Positions 1 through 7,741 of a DNA stretch of 49,627 nucleotides are shown in pieces; position 1 is the first letter of the stretch; the number at the start of each line of letters is the position of its first letter. Origin of the DNA: Clostridia bacterium (GTDB taxonomy: Bacteria; Bacillota; Clostridia; Oscillospirales; CAG-272); contig JAFWAA010000063.1 of the NCBI GenBank assembly GCA_017507905.1, positions 1 to 49,627 on the forward strand, given 5' to 3'. Made by a program: the position numbers and the translations under genes. The notes under the pieces are model-generated. The model was not told the DNA's origin. It searched no databases and was given only the letters and a program-made list of their open reading frames with translations.

Positions 1-1478
1 CCTGGATATCCAGCATGGTATCCCAGGAGCCGTCCTCGGCGGTGATCAGACCGCAGGAGATACCTGCAACGGGAGCCTTGATCGGAACGCCTGCATCCAT
101 CAGTGCTAGGGTAGATCCGCAGACCGAGCCCTGAGAGGTGGAGCCGTTAGAGGAAACGACGTCGGAAACCAGACGGATCGCGTAGGGGAACTCCTCCTCG
201 GAGGGAAGCACGGGGAGCAGGGAACGCTCAGCCAGTGCGCCGTGACCGATCTCGCGGCGTCCGGGGCTTCTTACAGGCTTAGCCTCGCCGGTGGAGAAGC
301 CGGGCATATTGTAGTGGTGCATATATCTCTTGGAGGTCTCGGGATCGATGCCGTCGAGCATCTGTGCCTCGGAGAGAGTGCCAAGGGTGGCAACGGTCAG
401 AACCTGGGTCTGTCCGCGGGTAAAGAGACCGGAGCCGTGCGTGCGGGGAAGAACGCCGACCTCGCTTGCCAGAGGACGGATCTGGTCCATGCGTCTGCCG
501 TCCACGCGCTTCTTGTCGACCAGGAGCCAACGGCGAACGATCTTCTTCTGGATCTTGTAGACCAGCTCGTCCATCATGCCGGGCAGCTCGGGGTACTTCT
601 CGGTGAACGTTTCGAGGATTGCGTCCTTGATGGGAACCATCTTGGCGTCGCGGATATTCTTATCGTCGGTGTCGAGAGCCTCCATCACGTCCTTCTCGCA
701 GAAGGCGAAGATCTCGTCGAACATATCGTGATCCAGCTCGCAGGAGGGATAAGCAAACTTGGGCTTGCCGATCTCGTCGATGATGCCGTTGACAAAGGCG
801 AGCAGATCCTTGATCTCCTCGTGTGCCTTCATGATGGCGTTGAACATGGTGTCATCGTCCACCTCGTTTGCGCCTGCCTCGATCATAACGACCTTCTCCA
901 TGGAGGCGGCAACGGTCAGCTGCAGGTCGCTCTTCTTCTGCTGCTCGTAGGTGGGGTTGAGAATGATCTCACCGTCAACCAGACCCATGAACGCGCCGCC
1001 GATCGGGCCGTTCCACGGAATGTCGGAGATGGAGAGAGCGATGGATGCACCGATCATTGCGGTGATCTCGGGAGAGCAATCGGGGTCAACGGACATGACG
1101 GTGAGGGTCAGAGCCACGTCGTTGCGCAGATCCTTGGGGAAAAGGGGACGAATGGGGCGGTCGATGACGCGGGAGGTCAGGACAGCCTTCTCGGAGGGCT
1201 TACCCTCGCGCTTGAGGTAACCGCCGGGGATCTTGCCGGCAGCGTACATACGCTCGTCGAAATCGACGGAGAGGGGCAAAAAGTCAATGCCGTCGCGGGG
1301 CTTCTCGGAAGCGGTTGCGCAGCAAAGGATCGCGGTGTCACCGTAGCGGCAGAGGACCGAGCCGTTGGCAAGGCCTGCCATCTTGCCGCTCTCGATCACG
1401 AGAGGACGGCCTGCGTAGGTGTACTTGAACACCTTGTAGTTCTTGAACTCCATGGGAGTGCTGATGGGGTTGGACATG
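1..1478 (-). CDS. pnp: Polyribonucleotide nucleotidyltransferase (PNPase), N-terminal part
   Basis: PNPase degrades RNA 3' to 5' by phosphorolysis, releasing nucleoside diphosphates, and acts in mRNA turnover. The gene starts at an ATG at 1478 behind a GGAGG site and runs off the left edge, so only about the first 490 residues are present. The visible part begins MSNPISTPMEFKNYKVF and contains the first RNase PH-like domain (GRPLVIESGKMAGLANGS, then the RPIRPLFP region), the helical linker, and the start of the second RNase PH-like domain (VDGRRMDQIRPL, then LFTRGQTQVL and MLDIQ). It lies downstream of rpsO in the usual rpsO-pnp order, with a terminator and a long leader hairpin between them. 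The C-terminal KH and S1 domains would lie outside the window. The assignment is firm. Confidence 0.96.
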
Positions 1479-1524
1479 TTTTTTTTCCTCCTTTAAGAAA
1501 AATTGTGGTGTTCTCGCAGAAGGT

Positions 1525-1576
1525 TTAGCACTTAACCACAGGCCCGAAGGCCCTCGGGCACATGGTTAACTGCTAA
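1525..1576 (-). promoter_or_regulatory. Long hairpin in the pnp leader
   Basis: A nearly perfect inverted repeat (arms TTAGCA-C-TTAACCA and TGGTTAA-C-TGCTAA, one C-C mismatch) encloses a second stem, GCCCGA/TCGGGC. It lies 47 bases upstream of the pnp start in transcribed sequence and has no T-tract, so it does not look like a terminator. In Escherichia coli a double-stranded pnp leader is cut by RNase III and then attacked by PNPase, giving autoregulation. A similar role here is inference. Confidence 0.7.
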
Positions 1577-1603
1577 TCCAGCTGCAAGAGGGGGGTGGAA
1601 GTC

Positions 1604-1658
1604 TGAAAAAAACGATGGGGAGTGAGAGCAGTGACGGATGCCGCTGCTCTCCACTCCC
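1604..1658 (-). terminator. Rho-independent terminator after rpsO
   Basis: On the minus strand the arms CGGGAGTGGAGAGCAG and CTGCTCTCACTCCC (one bulged base) form a stem followed directly by a run of seven T. It begins about 10 bases after the rpsO stop. Some read-through may feed pnp, because no separate consensus pnp promoter is obvious in the gap. Confidence 0.85.
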
Positions 1659-1668
1659 GTTGTGCATC

Positions 1669-1932
1669 TTATTTTCTCAGACCGAGCTTGCTGATGATGG
1701 CACGGTAACGCTCGATGTCTACCTTCTGGAGGTAGTTGAGGAGGTTTCTTCTGTGACCGATCATCTTCTGCAGACCGCGGCGGCTGTGGAAGTCCTTCTT
1801 ATTGGCCTTCAGGTGCGTGGTCAGGTTGTTGATGCGGGAAGTCAGAATGGCAATCTGAACTTCGGGGGAACCTGTGTCGCCCTCGTGGGTGGCATAGGTC
1901 TCAATGAGAGTGAGCTTTTCGTCTTTCTGCAT
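1669..1932 (-). CDS. rpsO: Small ribosomal subunit protein uS15
   Basis: S15 binds 16S rRNA in the central domain and helps assemble the platform of the 30S subunit. The 87-residue product has the expected family length and hallmark sequences [34 protein letters not shown] and the [13 protein letters not shown] end. I chose the ATG at 1932, which sits nine bases after AAAGGTG, over an in-frame GTG twelve bases upstream that would overlap this ribosome site. The gene has its own consensus-like promoter (2044-2072), a leader of about 100 bases and a strong terminator. The leader may carry S15 autoregulation, as in other bacteria, but I cannot assign a known motif. Confidence 0.97.
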   Translation of the reverse strand: MQKDEKLTLIETYATHEGDTGSPEVQIAILTSRINNLTTHLKANKKDFHSRRGLQKMIGHRRNLLNYLQKVDIERYRAIISKLGLRK

Positions 1933-2043
1933 GGTTGTTTTCACCTTTCTTATTTTTGATGCGTTTCACACAGTAGGCGGTGGGTGAATAGCCGCAAAGA
2001 GCAGCCTTTGATCCGCAAACCGAGTTCACGTCATACATTCCAT

Positions 2044-2072
2044 ATTATAGCACACTTTTTTGGGTTTGTAAA
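2044..2072 (-). promoter_or_regulatory. Sigma-A promoter of rpsO
   Basis: Reading the minus strand: TTTACA, 17-base spacer, TATAAT, with TGC immediately before the -10 (extended -10). Seventeen bases across the spacer and -10 are identical to the promoter of the DUF1508 gene at 21647-21675. Confidence 0.85.
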
Positions 2073-2145
2073 TACTTTTTTTCATTTTTTTCGGGAATTT
2101 CACGGCTTTTTTCGCGCTTTTGGAAGGAAAAAAGGCCGATTTTCC

Positions 2146-2195
2146 GAAAAAAACCGAACGGGCGGTATCCCTTTGCGGCAAAGCCGCCCGCTCGG
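2146..2195 (-). terminator. Terminator of the DUF4011 helicase gene
   Basis: On the minus strand CCGAGCGGGCGG pairs with CCGCCCGTTCGG (one G-U pair) and is followed by seven T. It lies just past the stop codon at 2211. Confidence 0.88.
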
Positions 2196-2210
2196 ATTTT
2201 GGAGAGGGGC

Positions 2211-5200
2211 TCAGATCGCGTCCACGATGGCGCAGATGCTGTTGATCTCGTGCTCGGGATCTCTCCACCAGTCCATGCTCCAGATGCGCTTGATGCGCCA
2301 GCCTCTGGACTCCAGGTACTTCTGGCGGTGGTAGTCACGCTCGCGTGCCGAGGCCGTGGTCTTATAGAGCTTGCCGTCGCACTCGATGCCGAGAACGTAT
2401 TTGCCGTTCTTTCGCACGGCGATGTCGATGCGGTAGCCGCCGATACCCACCTGCGTGTCGATGTCGTAGCCGCGCTCGCGCAGGGCAGAGGCCACCATCT
2501 GGGCGTAGTCGGTCTCGTAGGCCACGGGAAGAATGCCGTAGGTCTCGCCGAAGGATTGCAGAATGCGCTCGGCCTCCGCCTTGTCACCGTTGCTGATGGC
2601 AAAGGCGTATTCGAGATACTTCTTGAGAATGCGCGGACCCTCGTTCTTGCTGTCGTCCAGATGCAGCTCGGACGGGCGGAAGGAGGTGACGATGTGGATC
2701 TTCTTCTTGGCGCGGCTGATGGCCACGTTGAGGCGGTTCTCGCCGCCCTTCTGGTTGAGCCAGCCAAAGTTGTGAACGAGGCGTCCCTGCGTGTTCTTCG
2801 CGTAGCCGATGGAGAAGACGATCACGTCTCTCTCGTCACCCTGTACGCTCTCGATGTTCTTGATGAACAGACCCGTATCCTCGCCGTTGTCCTTGCGCGC
2901 CATTTCGGCACGAATGGCGGAGCCGAAGGCGGGATCCTTGACCGATACCTCGTCGAGGACGTCGTAGATCATGTCGCGCTGTGCGGCGTTGAAGGCGATG
3001 ACGCCGATCGTCTCGTTGTTCTTACGCGTGTTGATGAATTCCTTCAGCAGGGCAACCACACGCTCGGCCTCCTTGCGGTTGGAGCGGCCCACCCAAACGG
3101 CGTCCTTGACCTGATGCACCTCAATGGGAGGCTTTTCGGGGGTGTCGGTGTTGGGGGCAACGAAGAGCCTGCCCTTGTAGAAGGCGTAGTTAGAGAAGTC
3201 GATCAGCTCCTCGTACTTGGAGCGGTAATGCGTGTTGAGCAGGACGTCGGGGTAGCGGAAGCGCGCCAGGTCGAGAAGGCTCTCCTCCTCGAGTGCGGCC
3301 GAGATCTCGGCATCCTCGTCCAGCTCGTCGGTCAGATCAAATCTGCCCTCACCAAGGCTGGAGGGGCGGAGCTGCTTGTGGTCGCCCGCGATGATGACCT
3401 TCTTTGCACGAATGATGGAGGGAATGCTCTTTTCCACGTAGAGCTGGGAGGCCTCGTCAAAGATGAGCAGATCAAAGAGGCCGTTCTGTTGGGGAAGGAC
3501 CTCGGAAACCGCCTCGGGCGTCATGAGCCATACCTTGATGGACTTGAACAGCTCAAAGTCAAACTTCTGCACGAACTTGGCCACGCTGCAGCGGCGCTTG
3601 CTCTCGATGGCGCGGTTGATCTCGCCCTTGCGCTTGGAGGTGGTGATATACTTCAGATCCTCCTGCAGCACCTTGGCGATGCGCTGACGGGAGAGCATCT
3701 GCTTTTCGGCGATGGCCTTGTCGATCGAGGAGATGATCTTCTCAAAGGAGGCCACCTTCGGGATCAGCGTGCGGTTATCCATCTCAAAGCGCTGAATGTG
3801 CTCAAAGAGAATGGTGTTGTAGAATTCGTCGTTCCACTCGACCACCTTGCCGCCGCAGATCTTGTGGACCTTGCGCAGGGCGGTGAGATAAAGGGTCTCG
3901 TTGGGGGTAAGTCCGTTGATGATGGGCTTGAGGTTGGCGTATCCCGCGGTAAATTCCTTCAGGCTCTGCTTAACTGCCTCGGGCTGCTCCAAGATCAGAC
4001 GGACGCAGTAATCGTTGCACTTGCGGAAATAGTCCTTGGTGCATTGTTGGATCTCGCGAACCAGGCGCTGCTTTGCGGTCTGGCGCTTGAGGAAGGGCAT
4101 ATTGCGCCATTCGTCCACCTTCAGGATCAGCTCGTCGATGGAGTCCGAGAAGAGGATCAGATCATAGCCCGAAAGGTCGTCCTTCATCTTGAGGAACCAG
4201 GGATAGCGCTCGATGGTGAGCTGGTAGAGATCCAGGCTGTCGGTGAGCTGTCCGTTGGCAAACTTCTTATGAATGGCGGCGATCTCGTCGTATTTCAGCT
4301 CGAGAAGCTCGGGCGTCATCAGGCTGCGAATGGTCTTGTAGGTCTTGATGCGATCGTGGCTCTGGAGATTGACGCGGTGGCTCTCCATATACAGGCGGTA
4401 GGGCTCAACGCCGAACTCGCCGGGACGGAAGAGCTTGTCTGCGATGACCTCAAGGGTCTCCACGTCGGCGTCGATCTCGGCCGAGAGGGGAGAGAGATCG
4501 GGCGTCTGGAAGGGGGCGTGGTTATCCGTGCTGAAGAGCAGGCGCTCCAGCTGGGTATAGAACTGGTTTTTGTTCTTGGCATCGTCCATCATCATCGCAT
4601 AGCGCGAGAGGTTGCCAAGACGCGAATAGACCACGTCGAGTGCGGTCTTCTTCTCGGAGACCATCAGCACGGTCTTGCCCTCGTGAATGAACTGGGTGAT
4701 CAGGCTGGTGATGGTCTGGGATTTACCCGTTCCGGGAGGGCCCTCCACGACCAGCTCGTCCATGGTCTCGGCGGCGTGCAGGACGGCCTCCTGCGCACCG
4801 TTGAGGGCATTGATATAAATGAGGGAATTTTCCTTGATGTTCAGCTTCTTGGAGGGATGATTGACCTCAAGCTCCTCGTTGCTCACGTCGGAGTAGAAGT
4901 CGGTCGAGCCGTAGTCCGAGATCAGGTCGGTGACCAGCTTGTTGATCAACCCCTTGTTGAGGATCTCCTCAAAATCCTTTTGAATGGAGTTGGCGTAGGC
5001 GGGGAATTTTCCGATGACGATATTGTGCACGAGCTTTAGCTCGCCGCGCGCATAATGCGGGAAGGAGTCACCGGGATATTCGGTGAACTTTTTCAGATCG
5101 TTTCCGCTGTACTCGATGCGAATGTCGTTCTCGGCATAGAAGCGGAGCAGATCGCTAAGGAAGGTATCGGGGTTGAATTCCTCCAGGGCGCAATCGGGCA

Positions 5201-5972
5201 TGGGACGGGTAATGCCGTTGAACTTATCGTGCGCCAGAATGAGCGTGCCGTTGTAGAGAATGTCGCGCGTGGGATCAATGGCCACGGTCACGTTGGCGGT
5301 GCTGCGATCCATCACGACGGGGAAGAGGCAGAGCGGCGCGCGAACGCCGAACTCGCCGCCCACGGGGCAGCCCTGCACGAAGGGGTAGGCTACGTAGAGG
5401 TCATTCTGACCCTTGTCGCGCATATCGCGAATGACCTCGCGGCCAAGGCCGGTCAGATTGCGGTAGCGCTCGCGAATGGGATCGTTTTTGGGCAGATCCA
5501 GCGCGGAGACGTCGGCCACGGTGAGGGGCTCCTTGGGATTGACGAGAATGTCAAGGGGAGAGTAACGGTTCTTGGGATCCACCAGGTCGACCGCATATTT
5601 GGGGGAGAGCTTGGGGAGAAAGAGCATTCGGTTATTCTTATTGATGTTGATCAGCTTCTTGGAAAGCTCGCGCAGGGTGGCCTCAACGCCCTCGGGCGCC
5701 TTTTCTTCCTGCTCGCTGTCGTCAAATCTGGCCAGAACGGCGAGAAAATCCTCGGCGTAATGCTCCACGAAGGCAGGACCTACGCCGGGCACGCTGAAAA
5801 AGTCCGATGCCTTTTTGGGCATCAGACGAATGATCTCCCAAAGGGAGGCGTCCGGGCAGATGGTGGGCGTGCGTCCCGTTTTGCGCTTTTCGCGATCCTT
5901 CAGCTTCTGGCGAAGCTTGGCCAATGCGTCAAATAACTCTTGCTGTCTTTTGGTGATCTCGTTTTGTTCCAT
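2211..5972 (-). CDS. HRDC/DUF4011/SF1 helicase/Vsr-like nuclease protein
   Basis: This is a 1253-residue fusion. Residues about 12-85 resemble an HRDC nucleic-acid-binding fold (FFSVPGVGPAFVEHYAEDFL). A DUF4011-type region follows. The helicase has Walker A EGPPGTGKSQT near residue 410, motif II IFDEASQ near 838, motif III GDHKQLRPS near 862 and motif VI LNVAISRAKK near 1081. The last 80 residues read YRIDIAV, then LGIECDGK, then DYHRQKYLESRGWRIKRIWS, a Vsr/DUF559-type PD-(D/E)XK nuclease. The start is the ATG at 5972 after AAAGGAC; an in-frame extension to 6038 would run into the promoter. It is a single-gene transcript with its own promoter and terminator. As I recall, DUF4011-helicase-Vsr proteins were reported as single-gene antiphage systems; DNA repair is the alternative. 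Catalysis and defence are inferred. Confidence 0.88.
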   Translation of the reverse strand: MEQNEITKRQQELFDALAKLRQKLKDREKRKTGRTPTICPDASLWEIIRLMPKKASDFFSVPGVGPAFVEHYAEDFLAVLARFDDSEQEEKAPEGVEATLRELSKKLININKNNRMLFLPKLSPKYAVDLVDPKNRYSPLDILVNPKEPLTVADVSALDLPKNDPIRERYRNLTGLGREVIRDMRDKGQNDLYVAYPFVQGCPVGGEFGVRAPLCLFPVVMDRSTANVTVAIDPTRDILYNGTLILAHDKFNGITRPMPDCALEEFNPDTFLSDLLRFYAENDIRIEYSGNDLKKFTEYPGDSFPHYARGELKLVHNIVIGKFPAYANSIQKDFEEILNKGLINKLVTDLISDYGSTDFYSDVSNEELEVNHPSKKLNIKENSLIYINALNGAQEAVLHAAETMDELVVEGPPGTGKSQTITSLITQFIHEGKTVLMVSEKKTALDVVYSRLGNLSRYAMMMDDAKNKNQFYTQLERLLFSTDNHAPFQTPDLSPLSAEIDADVETLEVIADKLFRPGEFGVEPYRLYMESHRVNLQSHDRIKTYKTIRSLMTPELLELKYDEIAAIHKKFANGQLTDSLDLYQLTIERYPWFLKMKDDLSGYDLILFSDSIDELILKVDEWRNMPFLKRQTAKQRLVREIQQCTKDYFRKCNDYCVRLILEQPEAVKQSLKEFTAGYANLKPIINGLTPNETLYLTALRKVHKICGGKVVEWNDEFYNTILFEHIQRFEMDNRTLIPKVASFEKIISSIDKAIAEKQMLSRQRIAKVLQEDLKYITTSKRKGEINRAIESKRRCSVAKFVQKFDFELFKSIKVWLMTPEAVSEVLPQQNGLFDLLIFDEASQLYVEKSIPSIIRAKKVIIAGDHKQLRPSSLGEGRFDLTDELDEDAEISAALEEESLLDLARFRYPDVLLNTHYRSKYEELIDFSNYAFYKGRLFVAPNTDTPEKPPIEVHQVKDAVWVGRSNRKEAERVVALLKEFINTRKNNETIGVIAFNAAQRDMIYDVLDEVSVKDPAFGSAIRAEMARKDNGEDTGLFIKNIESVQGDERDVIVFSIGYAKNTQGRLVHNFGWLNQKGGENRLNVAISRAKKKIHIVTSFRPSELHLDDSKNEGPRILKKYLEYAFAISNGDKAEAERILQSFGETYGILPVAYETDYAQMVASALRERGYDIDTQVGIGGYRIDIAVRKNGKYVLGIECDGKLYKTTASARERDYHRQKYLESRGWRIKRIWSMDWWRDPEHEINSICAIVDAI

Positions 5973-6028
5973 CAATGTCCTTTTTCTCCTCCTGTTCTCG
6001 CTCCAACGGATACGGTGCATCTCTTTAC

Positions 6029-6057
6029 AGTATACCACGTTTTTGCATCTCCGTCAA
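6029..6057 (-). promoter_or_regulatory. Sigma-A promoter of the helicase-nuclease gene
   Basis: On the minus strand: TTGACG, 17 bases, TATACT, with TGG before the -10. It lies about 55 bases upstream of the ATG at 5972. The near-consensus form suggests steady expression. Confidence 0.82.
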
Positions 6058-6201
6058 GTTCAAAGCCCCTCTTTTTTGAAAAAAAGCGAGAAAAAGGGAA
6101 GAAAGATCCGCTTTGGAGAGGGGAGGCTCGACTCCTCCTTTTTGCCTTTGAAAAAAAGGAAAAAAAGTTGAAAAAAATCGAAAAAAATTTTCTAAAACCT
6201 A

Positions 6202-6230
6202 TTGCTTTTAGGAAAAGAATGCGGTATAAT
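6202..6230 (+). promoter_or_regulatory. Sigma-A promoter of the mraZ/dcw operon
   Basis: TTGCTT, 17-base spacer, perfect TATAAT. It lacks the extended -10 TGn found at most other promoters here. The transcript start would fall next to the first MraZ box. Confidence 0.85.
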
Positions 6231-6238
6231 ATAGCTAC

Positions 6239-6274
6239 AAGTGGTGAAAAGTGGTGCGAAGTGTGTAAAAGTGG
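6239..6274 (+). promoter_or_regulatory. MraZ operator: four AAGTGG boxes at 10-bp spacing
   Basis: AAGTGG occurs at 6239, 6249 and 6269, with AAGTGT at 6259, so four boxes lie exactly one helical turn apart immediately downstream of the mraZ -10. MraZ is known to bind tandem GTGG-type repeats upstream of its own gene. This array therefore predicts autoregulation of the dcw cluster. Confidence 0.85.
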
Positions 6275-6316
6275 AGCGCCACAGGCCAAAAAATGAACAG
6301 GAAGGAGGAGCGGCTC

Positions 6317-6739
6317 ATGCTCGGTGGAGAATACCGTCACGGCTTAGACGCCAAGAACAGAGTGTTTATTCCCGCAAAGCTTCGCGAGGAGCTGGGGCAG
6401 ACCTTTATCGTGGCCAAGGATCTTCGTGAGAAATGCCTCAAGGTCTATTCGCAGGCAGAATGGGATCGCTACCTTGCTCCCATCAAAAACCAGGAGCGCC
6501 GTCTGGCGGAGCGCGTGCTTCGCTTCCTGAGCGCCTCCATGACCCAGGTAACGCCGGATTCGCAGGGGCGCATTCTCCTGCCGAAGGATCTGGTGCAGTA
6601 CGCCGAGATCGCGCGCGACGTCGTGGTGGTTGGCTGCTACGACTACGCAGAGATCTGGGCAGAGGAATCCTACAGCAAGCTGAAGGAAAATGAGGACGTT
6701 GAAGAAATGATCCGCGAGCTGGAGTCCTTCGGGCTCTGA
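6317..6739 (+). CDS. mraZ: Transcriptional regulator MraZ
   Basis: MraZ is a ring-forming DNA-binding protein of the SpoVT/AbrB-like fold that controls the division and cell wall cluster. The 140-residue product has the expected length and shows the two tandem motifs DAKNRVFIP and DSQGRILLP. I chose the ATG at 6317, eight bases after AGGAGG. An in-frame ATG at 6293 has no ribosome site and would give an unusual N-terminus. It is the first gene of the cluster, 28 bases before rsmH, and is preceded by four copies of its likely binding site. Confidence 0.96.
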   Translation: MLGGEYRHGLDAKNRVFIPAKLREELGQTFIVAKDLREKCLKVYSQAEWDRYLAPIKNQERRLAERVLRFLSASMTQVTPDSQGRILLPKDLVQYAEIARDVVVVGCYDYAEIWAEESYSKLKENEDVEEMIRELESFGL

Positions 6740-6767
6740 TGCTTCGGAAGGAAAGGAGAAGGGGACA

Positions 6768-7712
6768 ATGGAAGAGATCAAGTTTTCGCATCGCCCCGTT
6801 CTTCTGGAGGAGTGCCTTGAGGCGCTGAGCATTCGTCCCGACGGCGTTTACGTCGACGGAACGGCAGGCGGCGCAGGGCATAGCTCGGCGATCGCCTCCC
6901 GACTTGGGGAGAGCGGCCGTCTTCTGGCTTTGGACCAGGACGAGACCGCCGTTCGCGTGGCCACGGAAAGGCTTTCGGTCTTCGGTGAGCGCGCACGGGT
7001 GATGCGGAGCAATTTTCGCGAGGTTGAGTCGGTCTGCCGTACGCTTGGCATTCCTGCCATCGACGGTATGCTGATGGACCTTGGCGTGTCCTCCTATCAG
7101 CTGGATACGGCAGAGCGCGGATTTTCCTACCAGGCAGACGCGCCGCTGGATATGCGGATGGACGTCCGCAATCCCTTGACCGCAAGAACGGTCGTGAATG
7201 AATATTCAGAGGAGGCACTTCGGCGCATCCTCTTTGATTACGGCGAGGAACGCTTTTCCTCGCGCATTGCAGCAAACATTATCCATGCCAGAGAGAGAGC
7301 ACCGATCGAGACCACAGGGGAACTGGTCGAGATCATCAAACGCTCCATTCCGGCAGCAGCCAGAGACGGCGGACACCATCCGGCAAAGCGATCCTTTCAG
7401 GCCTTGCGCATTGAGGTGAACGCGGAGCTGGATGTGATCGCGCCCGCGATCAGGTCCGCCGTCAGCCTGCTTCGTCCGGGGGGAAGGGTGGCGATCATCA
7501 CCTTCCACTCCTTGGAGGATCGCATCGTCAAGCAGACTTTCGCCTCCTTGGCCTCGGGCTGCACCTGCCCAAAGGATTTTCCGGTCTGCGTGTGCGGCAA
7601 GCGTCCGAGCATTCGCATCCTGTCCAAAAAACCGATCCTGCCCTCGCGTGAGGAGCTGGAGATCAACCCGCGCTCCAGAAGCGCAAAGCTCCGCGTTGCG
7701 GAGAAGATATAA
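6768..7712 (+). CDS. rsmH: 16S rRNA m4C1402 methyltransferase RsmH
   Basis: RsmH (MraW) transfers a methyl group from S-adenosylmethionine to N4 of C1402 in the 16S rRNA decoding centre. The 314-residue protein begins FSHRPVLLEECLEAL and has the SAM-binding DGTAGGAGHS near residue 30, LALDQDETAV, and MLMDLGVSSYQLD near 100. RSFQALRIEVN and ITFHSLEDRIVK follow in the C-terminal half, as in the family. The start has a GGAAAGGAG site upstream. It is co-transcribed with mraZ, its usual partner. Nothing is unusual in it. Confidence 0.97.
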   Translation: MEEIKFSHRPVLLEECLEALSIRPDGVYVDGTAGGAGHSSAIASRLGESGRLLALDQDETAVRVATERLSVFGERARVMRSNFREVESVCRTLGIPAIDGMLMDLGVSSYQLDTAERGFSYQADAPLDMRMDVRNPLTARTVVNEYSEEALRRILFDYGEERFSSRIAANIIHARERAPIETTGELVEIIKRSIPAAARDGGHHPAKRSFQALRIEVNAELDVIAPAIRSAVSLLRPGGRVAIITFHSLEDRIVKQTFASLASGCTCPKDFPVCVCGKRPSIRILSKKPILPSREELEINPRSRSAKLRVAEKI

Positions 7713-7741
7713 AATAGTAAAAAAGAGAGGAAGTGAGAAGC

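Larger units (their letters stand above)
5973..6316. other. Divergent intergenic region, helicase / mraZ
   Basis: These 344 bases hold no gene. They contain the minus-strand promoter of the helicase gene (6029-6057), a stretch rich in A-runs and C/T-runs (about 6060-6200), the mraZ promoter (6202-6230) and the four MraZ boxes (6239-6274). Reading frames through it are low-complexity Phe/Lys/Ser frames with no coding character. Confidence 0.8.

Noticed and set aside
2199..5039. A 946-residue open frame on the plus strand opposite the helicase gene
   Set aside because: It is the antisense shadow of a GC-rich gene with clear helicase motifs; it has no recognisable domain, and no promoter or ribosome site.
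6293..6316. Upstream ATG as start of mraZ
   Set aside because: No ribosome site precedes it and it contains the AGGAGG that serves the ATG at 6317.
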